Source: Paenibacillus timonensis
Lineage (GTDB): Bacteria > Bacillota > Bacilli > Paenibacillales > Paenibacillaceae
NCBI RefSeq assembly: GCF_009725205.1
Contig: NZ_WNZY01000001.1
Coordinates: 1 to 64,000 of the forward strand
DNA: 64,000 nucleotides
Direction: 5' to 3'
Positions 1-10,755 of the stretch are shown piece by piece (positions within the stretch are counted from its first letter, which is position 1; the number at the start of each line of letters is the position of its first letter). A program made the translations under genes and the position numbers. The notes beneath the pieces were generated by a model. The model did no database searches. It had not been told where the DNA came from and saw only the letters and a program-made list of their open reading frames with translations.

Positions 1-332
1 TCCCAGTGTGGCCGTTCACCCTCTCAGGTCGGCTACGCATCGTCGCCTTGGTGAGCCGTTACCCCACCAACTAGCTAATGCGCCGCAGGCCCATCCGTAA
101 GTGACAGATTGCTCCGCCTTTCCCAAGCTCCCCATGCGAGAAACTTGCGTATCCGGTATTAGCTACCGTTTCCGGTAGTTATCCCAGTCTTACGGGCAGG
201 TTGCCTACGTGTTACTCACCCGTCCGCCGCTAAGTTAATCAGGAGCAAGCTCCCGATTAACTCCGCTCGACTTGCATGTATTAGGCACGCCGCCAGCGTT
301 CGTCCTGAGCCAGGATCAAACTCTCCAATAAA
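1..332 (-). rRNA. 16S ribosomal RNA, 5' part (truncated by window edge)
   Basis: The complement carries the universal 16S 5' end, including GAGAGTTTGATCCTGGCTCA followed by the GACGAACGCTGGCGGC block. The mature 5' end is placed at about 332 by analogy with Bacillus (TTTATTGGAGAG). Only about 330 nt are present; the rest lies to the left of the window. The gene is transcribed leftwards, away from gyrA and the origin, as expected for an origin-proximal rrn operon. Confidence in identity is very high; the exact 5' nucleotide is inferred. Confidence 0.97.
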
Positions 333-451
333 GTGTTTGACTTGCTCATTAAAACAAACTGACGAGATTTAAAATCTCATTGTATTACTCACTCGTTGTT
401 CAGTTTTCAAAGATCAACTTTCGTTATCGTCTTATCGGCGACAACTTTTAT

Positions 452-480
452 AGTATATCACCCTGTAAGAAATATTGCAA
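452..480 (-). promoter_or_regulatory. rrn promoter
   Basis: On the minus strand a TTGCAA -35 and a TATACT -10 are separated by exactly 17 bp. An A-rich UP-element-like tract lies just upstream (481-490). The leader between promoter and 16S holds the GATCTTTGAAAACTGAAC segment common before Bacillus-group rRNA genes and a small palindrome GAGATTT-A-AAATCTC at 364-378. Confidence 0.8.
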
Positions 481-582
481 GAGTTTTTTTATCGATCGGT
501 GAATTCTAGTTCATAACTCATCGTCTTACAAATTTCAGCGGGTAAATAATAATATACCCCAAACTACCCCCAAAAATCAACC

Positions 583-1692
583 CTAGGAAAGAACTTCCTC
601 AATATGCAGCTGTCGCTCCACGACCAAATTAACGATTTGACCTTGAACCGATACCATCGGGCGCGTAGGATGATTCCGATCGGAGAATACAATTTCCCCT
701 TCACTCCCGTTGTTTAAGCGCACCCGCGTCCCGTGGTGGAACTGAGTGACCTTATCAACAAAAGTTTGCACAACGCCAGGATCAAGTTTACCGAAAGCCT
801 CAGACCGAATTTCCTCCAGAACCAAATAAGGCGATTTCGCTTTGCGATAACGACGGTTCAATGTCATGGCATGGAAGATATCCGCAACGCTTACGATCTT
901 CGCATAAACATGAATCTTGTCGCTGGTCAAGTGGAACGGATAACCGGTACCGTCCATCTTCTCGTGGTGCTGCAGCGCGGTCAGCCGCACACCCTCATTA
1001 ATCGCTGCCGTTTTGCGTAGCTGTTGATAGCCGTAAGTCGTATGCATCCGCATTTCCTCGGCTTCGTCCGAAGACAGTTGAGTTGGTTTATAGAGGATCG
1101 CCGGATCGATTTTCGTATTCCCGATATCGTGAAGCAGTCCAGCAAAAGCCACCTGCATCCAATCCTTCTGAGGCAATCCATGCCATTGCGCCAGCAGATA
1201 AGAGGTCAAGGAGGTAAGAATGGCATTATGATACAAATAATCGTATTCGTTCATATTGCGTGGGATAAACGTCAACGCATGATAATGCTTTAGCTGACGC
1301 ACGAGCGCCTCCAACTGATGACGAAGCTCGTAGATCGGCAATTCTGAGGCGAGCACGGATTGAAAGGCACTTTTCGTCAAGTGCAGCATCCGATCATATT
1401 CGCGGTACAACGAGGTTAATGTGCTGATCTCCTCTTGTTTTGCGTTATCTGCCACCGCAGCTGTGCCCACCAAGGCCGTCCTTGGCGATTCCGTGGCTTC
1501 TACAGCTCCCTTTCGCTCAGGAACCGCAAAATCTTCTACTTCAACCTGCCGGACCATAAAGGCGCGTAAGATATCCAAATCTCTCGGAAGCAAAACCTTG
1601 CCCTTTTGCAGCAAAAGACCGCCCAATGGACTATAAACATGACTCAACAACTTTACTCCCGGTTTGACATCCGCGATTGAGATACTAACCAT
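583..1692 (-). CDS. HD-GYP domain phosphodiesterase (c-di-GMP type)
   Basis: A 369-residue cytosolic protein with an N-terminal region of about 90 residues of unknown fold, then an HD-GYP domain from about 150 to 330. The metal-binding LLHDIGNTK is at 186-194, HHE at 242-244 and the diagnostic GTGYP at 248-252, so the catalytic set looks intact. Such proteins linearise c-di-GMP to pGpG or GMP. The ATG is preceded by AAGGAGAG, fixing the start. No signal peptide or membrane segment and no receiver domain are seen, so the input signal is unknown. It lies alone between the rrn promoter and gyrA, with its own promoter. Activity is inferred from motifs. Confidence 0.9.
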   Translation of the reverse strand: MVSISIADVKPGVKLLSHVYSPLGGLLLQKGKVLLPRDLDILRAFMVRQVEVEDFAVPERKGAVEATESPRTALVGTAAVADNAKQEEISTLTSLYREYDRMLHLTKSAFQSVLASELPIYELRHQLEALVRQLKHYHALTFIPRNMNEYDYLYHNAILTSLTSYLLAQWHGLPQKDWMQVAFAGLLHDIGNTKIDPAILYKPTQLSSDEAEEMRMHTTYGYQQLRKTAAINEGVRLTALQHHEKMDGTGYPFHLTSDKIHVYAKIVSVADIFHAMTLNRRYRKAKSPYLVLEEIRSEAFGKLDPGVVQTFVDKVTQFHHGTRVRLNNGSEGEIVFSDRNHPTRPMVSVQGQIVNLVVERQLHIEEVLS

Positions 1693-1782
1693 CCTTTATT
1701 CTCTCCTTAGGGTAAGACTAGGGTTCTGAGTCTCTACAATTTTACATATTCTAGGAACAAAGAACTAGAAGCCGCTATTCCC

Positions 1783-1812
1783 ATTATAGTACGTGGTTAA
1801 AATAGCTAGCAA
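1783..1812 (-). promoter_or_regulatory. Predicted promoter of the HD-GYP gene
   Basis: Minus-strand TTGCTA (-35) and TATAAT (-10), 18 bp apart, lie about 90 nt upstream of the HD-GYP start codon and downstream of the gyrA terminator. Confidence 0.55.
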
Positions 1813-1841
1813 TCTTTCTTTTTTAGAGGAGAAAAGAAAAC

Positions 1842-1876
1842 AAAAAAAGACCCCTGAAACGGGAGTCTCAGGAGTC
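1842..1876 (-). terminator. Rho-independent terminator of gyrA
   Basis: On the minus strand, GACTCCTGA and TCAGGGGTC form a 9-bp stem (one G-T pair) with a 10-nt loop, followed by seven T residues. It begins 18 nt after the gyrA stop codon. Confidence 0.85.
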
Positions 1877-1893
1877 CTTATCGATGCTATAGA

Positions 1894-4416
1894 TTATTCT
1901 TCGGCGTTATCCTGTCCGGATTCTGCTTCATTGCCTTCAACCGCTTGATCTTGATCTTCCGAGAGTTCGGCATCCCCGTCTTGATCCTCTTCCTCGCTCT
2001 TGTCCGAGCGGCAAACGGTCGCAACAGAATCGTCCTCGCGGATGTTGATCAGCTTCACGCCTTGGGTATTCCGACCCATGGTGGAGATTCCCTCCATGCT
2101 CGTCCGGATCAACGTACCGCTCGCGGTAATGATCATCAGGTCCTCGTCATCCTTAACGACCTTGAGTCCGACAACCGTCCCGTTCTTGTCCGTTACATTA
2201 ATCGTTTTGATCCCTTTCCCGCCGCGGCTTTGCGAGCGGTATTCCGAAACCGGCGTCCGCTTGCCGTAACCTTTGGCAGTAACGATCAACACGTCTTGGT
2301 CCGGAATGACCACGTCCATGCCAATAACCGCGTCGTCGTCATCCAACGTGATGCCTTTGACCCCGGTAGCTGCCCGGCCCATCGAGCGTACATCGCTTTC
2401 CGGGAACCGGATCGACATGCCTTGAGCTGTACCCATGATGACTTCCTCATTACCGTAGGTCAGCTTCACGTCGATCAACGTATCATCCTCTCGCAGGTTA
2501 ACCGCGATCAAACCGCCTCTGCGGATATTGATATAGTCTTCGATCGGCGTTTTCTTTACGATGCCATTCTTCGTGGCGAAGAACAAGTACTTATCGTCGT
2601 CAAAGCGTTCGACCTCAATTACCGCGTTGACCGTCTCCCCCTGCTCGATCTGGATCAGGTTGATGATTGGCGTCCCCCGCGCGGTACGGCCCAGCTCTGG
2701 AATCTCATACGCTTTGAGCCGGTAAGCCTTCCCACGGTCGGTAAAGAACATCAGATAATGATGGGAGTTCGTTACGAACAGATGCTCCACGAAGTCATTA
2801 TCCTTGGTGTCCATCCCGACAACGCCCCGTCCGCCCCGCTTCTGGCTACGGTACGTCGTTACCGGCAACCGTTTGATGTAGCCGGTATGCGTAATCGTAA
2901 TGACCACTTCTTCTTGTGGGATCAAATCCTCGTCAAGAATGCTCTCTTCGCCGATCGTAATTTCCGAACGACGTTCATCAGCGAATCTCTCACGGATTTC
3001 CTGCAACTCTTCGCCGATAATCTTGAGTACAAGGTGTTCGTTGGCCAGGATTTCACGATATTCAGCGATCTTCTGCAGCAATTCGTTATATTCGTCTTCG
3101 ATCTTCTCGCGTTCCAAACCGGTCAAACGGCGGAGTCTCATGTCGAGAATCGCCTGTGCCTGTTCGAAGCTGAGTCCAAAACGAGTCATCAAGCCTTCGC
3201 GGGCTTCCTCATCCGATTTGGATCCCCGGATCAAGGCAATGACCTCGTCGATATGATCCAAGGCAATCCGCAAGCCTTCCAGGATATGCGCCCGGGCTTC
3301 GGCTTTTTTCAAATCGAATTCCGTACGCCGGCGAACAACCTCCACCTGATGCTTCAGATAATGACTCAGAACGTCCTTCAGCGTCAGAATCTTCGGTTCA
3401 TTGTTGACGATTGCCAGCATATTAATGCCAAACGTGCTTTGCAGCGCCGTATGCTTGTACAAATTGTTCAGTACGACGTTCGGATTAACGTCCCGGCGAA
3501 GCTCGATGACGACGCGCATCCCTGTACGGTCGGACTCGTCGCGCAAGTCGGTGATGCCGTCGATCTTCTTCTCGCGGACCAACTCAGCGATTTTTTCAAC
3601 CAAACGGGCCTTATTGACCTGATAAGGGAGCTCCTCTACCACGATACGCGCTTTGTTGTTGTGTTCCTCAATCGTGGTCTTGGCTCGCATCGTAATGGAG
3701 CCGCGACCTGTCGTATACGCTTGACGGATCCCCGAGCGACCCAGAATATAACCTGCCGTCGGAAAATCCGGACCTTTGATATAATCCATCAATTCCAGCG
3801 AACTGATCTCCGGATTCTCGATCAAAGCATGAACTCCGTCGATCACTTCTCCTAAATTGTGCGGCGGAATGTTCGTCGCCATTCCGACCGCAATCCCCGA
3901 CACCCCGTTGACCAATAGGTTCGGAAAGCGGGAAGGAAGTACGACCGGTTCATGCTCCTCGCCATCGTAGTTCGGCATGAAGTCGATGGTTTCTTTGTTG
4001 ATATCACGCAGCATTTCCATTGCGATTTTGGATAACCGTGCTTCGGTATACCGCATCGCCGCGGCCATATCACCGTCAACCGAACCGAAGTTGCCATGGC
4101 CTTCGACGAGCATATATCTCATCGAGAAATCCTGTGCCATCCGCACCATCGTCTCGTAAACGGCGGAATCCCCGTGGGGGTGATACTTACCGATAACTTC
4201 GCCGACGATCCTCGCCGACTTCTTAAACGGTTTGTCCGGATGCATCCCCAAATCGGACATCGCATAGAGAATGCGTCGATGCACCGGTTTCAGACCATCT
4301 CGCACATCCGGCAACGCACGGCTGACAATAATGCTCATGGCATAATCCATAAAGGACTCGCGCATTTCCACATTAATGTCCCGATCTATGATTTGAGAGA
4401 ATTTTTCTTCCGCCAT
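1894..4416 (-). CDS. gyrA: DNA gyrase subunit A
   Basis: Breakage-reunion subunit of gyrase, acting with GyrB to introduce negative supercoils. The catalytic tyrosine is Y123 ([10 protein letters not shown]). The quinolone-resistance region reads [17 protein letters not shown] with S84 and E88, the wild-type susceptible pattern. The C-terminal beta-pinwheel contains a GyrA box QKRGGRG near residue 535. At 840 residues it is slightly longer than the usual 820, because of a very acidic tail of about 35 residues rich in D, E and Q. The ATG has GAAGGAGG upstream. gyrB lies upstream, separated by a gene on the other strand, so the two gyrase genes are not cotranscribed. Confidence 0.98.
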   Translation of the reverse strand: MAEEKFSQIIDRDINVEMRESFMDYAMSIIVSRALPDVRDGLKPVHRRILYAMSDLGMHPDKPFKKSARIVGEVIGKYHPHGDSAVYETMVRMAQDFSMRYMLVEGHGNFGSVDGDMAAAMRYTEARLSKIAMEMLRDINKETIDFMPNYDGEEHEPVVLPSRFPNLLVNGVSGIAVGMATNIPPHNLGEVIDGVHALIENPEISSLELMDYIKGPDFPTAGYILGRSGIRQAYTTGRGSITMRAKTTIEEHNNKARIVVEELPYQVNKARLVEKIAELVREKKIDGITDLRDESDRTGMRVVIELRRDVNPNVVLNNLYKHTALQSTFGINMLAIVNNEPKILTLKDVLSHYLKHQVEVVRRRTEFDLKKAEARAHILEGLRIALDHIDEVIALIRGSKSDEEAREGLMTRFGLSFEQAQAILDMRLRRLTGLEREKIEDEYNELLQKIAEYREILANEHLVLKIIGEELQEIRERFADERRSEITIGEESILDEDLIPQEEVVITITHTGYIKRLPVTTYRSQKRGGRGVVGMDTKDNDFVEHLFVTNSHHYLMFFTDRGKAYRLKAYEIPELGRTARGTPIINLIQIEQGETVNAVIEVERFDDDKYLFFATKNGIVKKTPIEDYINIRRGGLIAVNLREDDTLIDVKLTYGNEEVIMGTAQGMSIRFPESDVRSMGRAATGVKGITLDDDDAVIGMDVVIPDQDVLIVTAKGYGKRTPVSEYRSQSRGGKGIKTINVTDKNGTVVGLKVVKDDEDLMIITASGTLIRTSMEGISTMGRNTQGVKLINIREDDSVATVCRSDKSEEEDQDGDAELSEDQDQAVEGNEAESGQDNAEE

Positions 4417-4636
4417 GCTGGACCTCCTTCATAATCTATCCACGTGCCTTCGTATGGGAAAAAGCCCGAAAAACCGCCACTTTCATTATATTACTTTCAC
4501 AAATCAAGCTCAATTAAACGTGACCGGTCTTAAGTACACGATCCATATAGACAGCAAAAAAATAGGGATGTGTCCACTCCCATCGAATCATACGTTCATA
4601 CACTACGGATATAGGCATTTTCTTGGAATCGCTGAA

Positions 4637-4698
4637 AAGCTTATAAAATCCCCATATCTTATAATTATACCATTGTTTTTCTCTTCTGTCCTATGTTT
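4637..4698. promoter_or_regulatory. Divergent promoter region between gyrA and the ATP-grasp gene
   Basis: The 336-bp gap between the two start codons contains TATAATTATA at 4660-4669, which offers a TATAAT -10 on both strands. On the minus strand AGGACA lies 17 bp upstream and may be a weak -35 for gyrA. The plus-strand -35 is poor. Apart from this and AT-rich sequence I see no other element in the gap. Confidence 0.35.
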
Positions 4699-4752
4699 TT
4701 CGCACGGATGAGAACGGACCGTACGGCCCGAAAGAAAGGAAGGATAAACGAT

Positions 4753-5544
4753 TTGACGATCCAACGTATCGCAAGCAAGTGGGAGAAAACGAAAGTGATC
4801 CGCCAGAAGGAATCCCTTCGTCCATACATTCCGGATACGCGAAAATACTCCTTTGAGCATCTCCGGGATATGCTGGTGGCGTACGGTTATGTCTTCGTCA
4901 AACCGGATCACGGCACCTATGGCATCGGCGTCATGAGTATCGAGCTATGGAAAGATGACCTTAACCCGGACAGCCCGCTCCAATATAAGCTCCGGCACGG
5001 AATTGAATATGAACTGCATCCAACGTTGGAGGAGCTGCACGCCGCGTTAACCGGGAAGATCGGGACAAAGCCTTACCTGATCCAAAAAGGCATCCATTTG
5101 CTCACTTACCGCCGCCGCAGGTTTGATATCCGCGCCCTCGTGCAGCAAACACCGAATAAGACCTGGGAAACCACCGGGTTTATCGGGCGGATTGCCGCAC
5201 AGCAAAAAGTCATCACCAACTATCATGGGGGCGGCAGCGTCATGTTAATCGAGGATTTGCTAGGGTCCTATTTGACACCCAAGGAATTTACTGAGAAATA
5301 CAAGGAAATGAAATCGGTTGGCGTACAGGCGGCGGTCCAACTGGCTCGTAAATTCCCCAAACTTAAGGAAATCGGCTTGGATATCGCGATTGACGAGCAG
5401 CATCAAATCTGGATTCTTGAAATCAATACGAAGCCGGCCCTATTTCCCTTCAAAATGCTGCATCCGAAAGAGGTGTACCAAAAAATCCGGCGTTACGCCG
5501 TCGCTTACGGACGGTTAAAAGGCAAATCTGCCAAAGCGAAATAG
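4753..5544 (+). CDS. YheC/YheD family ATP-grasp protein (spore coat-associated type)
   Basis: A 263-residue protein of the ATP-grasp-like family typified by Bacillus YheC/YheD, which are endospore-coat-associated. Family features are FVKPDHGTYGIGV (nucleotide-binding segment), RRRRFDIRALVQ in the centre, and the C-terminal LDIAIDEQHQIWILEINTKP, where E and N probably bind Mg-ATP. The substrate is unknown for the family. A TTG start is chosen because GGAAGG sits 9 nt upstream; an ATG 60 nt earlier has no SD. The gene is convergent with gyrB and divergent from gyrA, interrupting the usual gyrB-gyrA pair. It shares a bidirectional terminator with gyrB. Confidence 0.85.
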   Translation: MTIQRIASKWEKTKVIRQKESLRPYIPDTRKYSFEHLRDMLVAYGYVFVKPDHGTYGIGVMSIELWKDDLNPDSPLQYKLRHGIEYELHPTLEELHAALTGKIGTKPYLIQKGIHLLTYRRRRFDIRALVQQTPNKTWETTGFIGRIAAQQKVITNYHGGGSVMLIEDLLGSYLTPKEFTEKYKEMKSVGVQAAVQLARKFPKLKEIGLDIAIDEQHQIWILEINTKPALFPFKMLHPKEVYQKIRRYAVAYGRLKGKSAKAK

Positions 5545-5600
5545 GAAAAGGCTGTTCCGACTTAGCCAGGGGAATCCCGGCTAGTTAGAACAGCCTTTTC
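5545..5600. terminator. Bidirectional terminator between ATP-grasp gene and gyrB
   Basis: AAAAGGCTGTTC (5546-5557) and GAACAGCCTTTT (5588-5599) form a 12-bp stem with an inner TAGCC/GGCTA stem. A-tract and T-tract flanks allow it to work for both convergent genes. Confidence 0.9.
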
Positions 5601-5622
5601 TATAGGGCGTCTATTAAAATGC

Positions 5623-7542
<1,920 letters not shown>

Positions 7543-7568
7543 CTACTTCTCTAGAATCAAACTCAAGG

Positions 7569-7817
7569 CTAAACCGCCAAAATCACGTTCGCTTTCTTCT
7601 TCAGCGTTGCGGAGGATATCGGCGAGTAGTAGATCTCCTTCTGGGTCACGACGATCGACTTCGGTTCCTCTTCGCCGATGCGCACCACGTTCTTTACCTC
7701 AAGCGCATGGCTGAGGAACTGCTTGGATATTTTTGAAGATTTCTCGATCGTGATATCGAAAATGGCGATCAGCTCAGAAGAGAGAATCACCTTTTCTCCG
7801 CCCAAATGAATATACAT
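7569..7817 (-). CDS. remB: Extracellular matrix regulator RemB (YaaB, DUF370)
   Basis: A small 82-residue protein of the DUF370/RemA-RemB family, starting MYIHLGGEKVILSSELIAIF. In Bacillus, RemA-type proteins bind DNA and activate matrix and osmoprotection genes; RemB has a related role. The start follows GGAGG by 7 nt; a longer upstream reading would overlap recF and is not supported. Its position between recF and gyrB is the conserved location of yaaB. There is no membrane segment. Confidence 0.92.
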   Translation of the reverse strand: MYIHLGGEKVILSSELIAIFDITIEKSSKISKQFLSHALEVKNVVRIGEEEPKSIVVTQKEIYYSPISSATLKKKANVILAV

Positions 7818-7833
7818 CCGTTTTCCTCCGTCC

Positions 7834-8946
7834 TTAGCCTTGGACTTGTCCTTCCTGAACATGAAAAATGCTGGCGTCCTGTAGCCGGCTCGCATTGATG
7901 CTTTCGATCCCTGTAGCCGTAATGAACGTCTGCACTTTGCTCTGAAACGTCTCAATCAATTGGGTTTGGCGGTAAGGATCTAATTCCGATAAGACGTCAT
8001 CCAAAAGAAGGATCGGGTACTCCCCGATTTCCTCGTGGATGAGCTCAATTTCCGCCAGTTTCAAAGATAATGCCGTCGTCCGCTGCTGACCCTGGGAGCC
8101 GTAGACCTGCGCCTCATTGCCGTTGATAATAAACGACAGATCATCGCGGTGCGGTCCGCAAAGCGTCATGCCGCGGCGAATTTCCTGATCTTTCATTTGT
8201 GATAACTTTATCATAAATTGCCGCAATAGGACAGCTTCATCTTCTTCTTCGGCTTCGCCAAACGAGGGAAGATAAGCCAATTTCAAGGTTTCACCGCCTC
8301 CGGTAATCCCCTCGTGAATCTGCTCTGCCCACTTTTGCAGTTTGCTTATAAATTGTTTCCTTTTTTTGATAATTTTAACACCATGTTCGACTAACTGTTC
8401 GTTCCAAATGTCTAGCATCGTCGTCATTTCAGGGCCAGCGCCCCAAGCCTGCTTCAACAAATTGTTACGTTGGATCAGCACCTTCTGATACTGCTGAAGA
8501 TGATAGAGATAGCTCGGCTGAACCTGACCGATCTCCATGTCAAGGAACCGGCGCCTTACCCCGGGAGTTCCTTTGACGATTTCCAAATCCTCAGGAGCGA
8601 ACATAACGACATTCATGGCCCCGATAAAATCGCTTAGCTTCCGCTGCTCCAAACCGTTCAGCTTCGCTTTCTTGCCTTGCGACGTGAATCGAAGCTCCAG
8701 TTGTACCGCACCATACTTCTTCTCTACCTCCGCCGACACCACGGCATGGTCGCTGCCGAATGAAATCAGCTCCTTGTCTTTGCCGGTCCGGTGCGATTTC
8801 GTTAGCGCGAGTACGAACAACGCCTCGAGCAAGTTCGTTTTCCCTTGAGCATTCCGCCCAATGATGAGATTAACCGCGCCAAAAGAGTCCAGCGTAAGGG
8901 TGCCGTAATTGCGGTAGTTTTGCAGCGATAGTCGATTTACAAACAC
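7834..8946 (-). CDS. recF: DNA replication and repair protein RecF
   Basis: SMC-like ABC ATPase that loads RecA at gaps through the RecFOR pathway. Walker A GRNAQGKT is at 30-37, the signature GSQGQQRTTALSLKLAE lies near residue 285, and Walker B LLLDDVLSELD follows. Length 370 matches the family. The start is GTG, with a GGGGG-containing SD 7 nt upstream. It lies between yaaA and remB in the conserved dnaA-dnaN-yaaA-recF order; the end is 16 nt from remB, so cotranscription is likely. Confidence 0.98.
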   Translation of the reverse strand: MFVNRLSLQNYRNYGTLTLDSFGAVNLIIGRNAQGKTNLLEALFVLALTKSHRTGKDKELISFGSDHAVVSAEVEKKYGAVQLELRFTSQGKKAKLNGLEQRKLSDFIGAMNVVMFAPEDLEIVKGTPGVRRRFLDMEIGQVQPSYLYHLQQYQKVLIQRNNLLKQAWGAGPEMTTMLDIWNEQLVEHGVKIIKKRKQFISKLQKWAEQIHEGITGGGETLKLAYLPSFGEAEEEDEAVLLRQFMIKLSQMKDQEIRRGMTLCGPHRDDLSFIINGNEAQVYGSQGQQRTTALSLKLAEIELIHEEIGEYPILLLDDVLSELDPYRQTQLIETFQSKVQTFITATGIESINASRLQDASIFHVQEGQVQG

Positions 8947-9004
8947 GTTCTAAGCCCCCTCATCATCCGCGGGTCTTTGGCAGTCCGGCCCCGGGCAGAG
9001 CGCT

Positions 9005-9229
9005 TCAGGGTGCTTGTTCTCCCGCCACCTGAAAAGATCCGCATCCTTCCACCTCAACGATATCGCCTGGATAGAGCTTCCGGCCGCGACGCTCCTCCGC
9101 CTCACGGTTGACCTTCACAGCACCTTCCTGCAGGATCGCCTTGGCCATCCCTCCGGTGGACACACAATCCGCCAGCTTCAGGAAAGAATCTAGTTTAATA
9201 TATTCGCTCGAGATGGAAATTATTTTCAT
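9005..9229 (-). CDS. yaaA: S4 domain protein YaaA (RNA-binding, ribosome-associated)
   Basis: A 74-residue S4-like RNA-binding protein with the pattern LDSFLKLADCVSTGGMAKAI, EGAVKVNREAEERRGRKLYPGD. In Bacillus the homologue YaaA (RlbA) is linked to 50S ribosome assembly. The ATG follows AAAGGAG by 9 nt. Located between dnaN and recF, as in other Firmicutes. Confidence 0.92.
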   Translation of the reverse strand: MKIISISSEYIKLDSFLKLADCVSTGGMAKAILQEGAVKVNREAEERRGRKLYPGDIVEVEGCGSFQVAGEQAP

Positions 9230-9260
9230 TGGCGTTTGCTCCTTTTTTTCTTCGAAACGA

Positions 9261-10403
9261 CTAGTTCGTAGTCCGGTATGGCAGGATCAGATAAAGGCTC
9301 TGGCTGTCGTCCACCGGCTTGATAATGATGGGGCTCATGGCACCCGTAAATCCGATGTGCAGCTGTTCGCTTTCTACGACCTTGAGCACATCCAGCATGT
9401 ATTTCGAGTTAAAGGAAATACGCAACGGCTCGCCTGTGAACTGAGCCACGTCCAGTTGCTCAGTTACCTTACCGAGCTCGGAGGAGCTGGAGGAAATTTC
9501 GATTGTCCCGTCTTCCATCGTTTGCAGGCGAACGATATTCGTCTTCTCCTCGCGGGAAAGCAAATAAGCGCGGTCGATCGAATCGCTTAGCTTCTTGGTG
9601 TCCAGGACGAGTTCTGTTTTATAAGTGGTCGGAATAATCTTGGAAGTATCCGGATAAGTTCCGTCGAGAATGCGAGTATAGAACAACACGCGATCGATCT
9701 TGAATAAGACTTGATTGTCGGCGACGACGATCTCGACGCGTGTATTTTGATCAGGAATGATCTTGCTGAGCTCACTCAAGGTTTTACCGGCTATAACGAT
9801 ATTGCTAAAACGTACGCCATCCGCATCGTCTAGTCCGGCAATCCGGCTGGCTAAACGGTGACGGTCCGTCGCTACGAATTTAAACTGATTATCCGCCAGG
9901 TTCCACAATACCCCAGTCAGAATCGGCGAGGTTTCGTTCGTTGAAATGGAAAAGCCCGTTTGGCGAATCATATTCTTCAACAAATCGCCGGGAATCGAAA
10001 TGACCTGATTCTCTTCGATGCTAGGCAGTACAGGGAATTCCTCTGGATCAAGTCCTACCATTTGGATATCGGTTGAGCCGGAGCGGATGAAGGTTTGGAA
10101 CCCATCCTGCACTTCCATTTCGATCTCGGAGGAAGGCAGTTTCTTAATAATTTCAACGAAGAATTTTGCTGGCAGGACAACACTACCAGGACGTTCCACT
10201 TGAACGATTTGCTTCTCTTGATCCTCAGCCGGAATAAAGGCCTGGATGGAAATGTCCGTATCGCTGGCGGTCAGGGTCATCCCTTGAAAGTTCACATCCA
10301 GCTTGATCCCGGTCAAAATCGGAATCGTTGTCCGGCTCGAAATGGCCTTGGACACGTGTTGGATCGATTCATTGAGATCATGTTTCAAAATACGGATTTT
10401 CAT
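9261..10403 (-). CDS. dnaN: DNA polymerase III beta subunit (sliding clamp)
   Basis: The 380-residue processivity clamp. It begins MKIRILKHDLNESIQHVSKA and ends with the conserved ILPYRTTN, the clamp's C-terminal YxxPxR-like motif. Three repeated clamp folds of about 125 residues fit the length. The ATG follows TTAGGAG. dnaA lies upstream, separated by 352 bp that carry the origin unwinding element. Function is not in doubt. Confidence 0.98.
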   Translation of the reverse strand: MKIRILKHDLNESIQHVSKAISSRTTIPILTGIKLDVNFQGMTLTASDTDISIQAFIPAEDQEKQIVQVERPGSVVLPAKFFVEIIKKLPSSEIEMEVQDGFQTFIRSGSTDIQMVGLDPEEFPVLPSIEENQVISIPGDLLKNMIRQTGFSISTNETSPILTGVLWNLADNQFKFVATDRHRLASRIAGLDDADGVRFSNIVIAGKTLSELSKIIPDQNTRVEIVVADNQVLFKIDRVLFYTRILDGTYPDTSKIIPTTYKTELVLDTKKLSDSIDRAYLLSREEKTNIVRLQTMEDGTIEISSSSSELGKVTEQLDVAQFTGEPLRISFNSKYMLDVLKVVESEQLHIGFTGAMSPIIIKPVDDSQSLYLILPYRTTN

Positions 10404-10624
10404 AAATTCAACTCCTAAACGTTTTATGAAGCATACGCTTCTATGATTATCATTGCAGTTAAACTCACTTCATCACTTCGGAAGCCCTTGAGTCGTCATA
10501 TTCATGGCCTCCGAAGCATAACCTAGAGGTATGTACGGTTGAGGCAATCCAAACTCTCTTCCTCTTTGGACTGGACAAGATGGCTTGGAAGAGGTTCCCC
10601 GAACCGGTGGCTTGTCCGCCGTTT

Positions 10625-10688
10625 ATGAAGATGTATATATCTTTTAATAGATTAGAAGAAGTAGTAGGGGCACTGAATATGTGGATAA
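10625..10688 (-). other. Basal unwinding element: DnaA box, GC cluster, DnaA-trios, AT tract
   Basis: On the minus strand: TTATCCACA (perfect DnaA box), then 13 nt ending in CCCC, then CTACTACTTCTTCTAATC, which reads as consecutive 3'-GAT/GAA-type DnaA-trios on the opposite strand, then AT-rich AAAAGATATATACATC. This is the arrangement described for Bacillus subtilis, where DnaA loads on the trios and opens the duplex. The match is by eye. Confidence 0.8.
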
Positions 10689-10709
10689 CAACCAAATCAA
10701 TATGAAATG

Positions 10710-10746
10710 AAGCCTATCCACATGTGAATATCATGTGCATAGGCTT
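10710..10746. repeat. Inverted repeat next to dnaA stop, with DnaA-box-like arms
   Basis: AAGCCTATCCACATG and CATGTGCATAGGCTT form a 15-bp stem with one mismatch and a 7-nt loop. The arms contain CTATCCACA (one mismatch to the DnaA box) and TGTGCATAG (two mismatches). It begins 10 nt past the dnaA stop codon, but no T-run follows on the minus strand, so it is a poor terminator. Confidence 0.65.
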
Positions 10747-10755
10747 ATCCCTTAT

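Larger units (their letters stand above)
10404..10755. other. oriC, downstream part (dnaA-dnaN intergenic region)
   Basis: This 352-bp gap corresponds to the Bacillus incC/unwinding region. Read on the minus strand from dnaA it shows an inverted repeat carrying DnaA-box-like arms (10710-10746), a perfect DnaA box (10680-10688), a short GC cluster, DnaA-trios and an AT-rich tract, then about 220 bp of mixed sequence up to dnaN. The 76-codon minus-strand open frame inside it has no SD and is not considered a gene. Confidence 0.8.

Noticed and set aside
1945-3855. Very long (636-codon) plus-strand frame opposite gyrA
   Set aside because: It is the antisense shadow of a clear gyrA; no SD or known motifs.
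10465-10695. 76-codon minus-strand open frame between dnaN and dnaA
   Set aside because: No SD, overlaps the unwinding element and DnaA box, and has no recognisable protein pattern.
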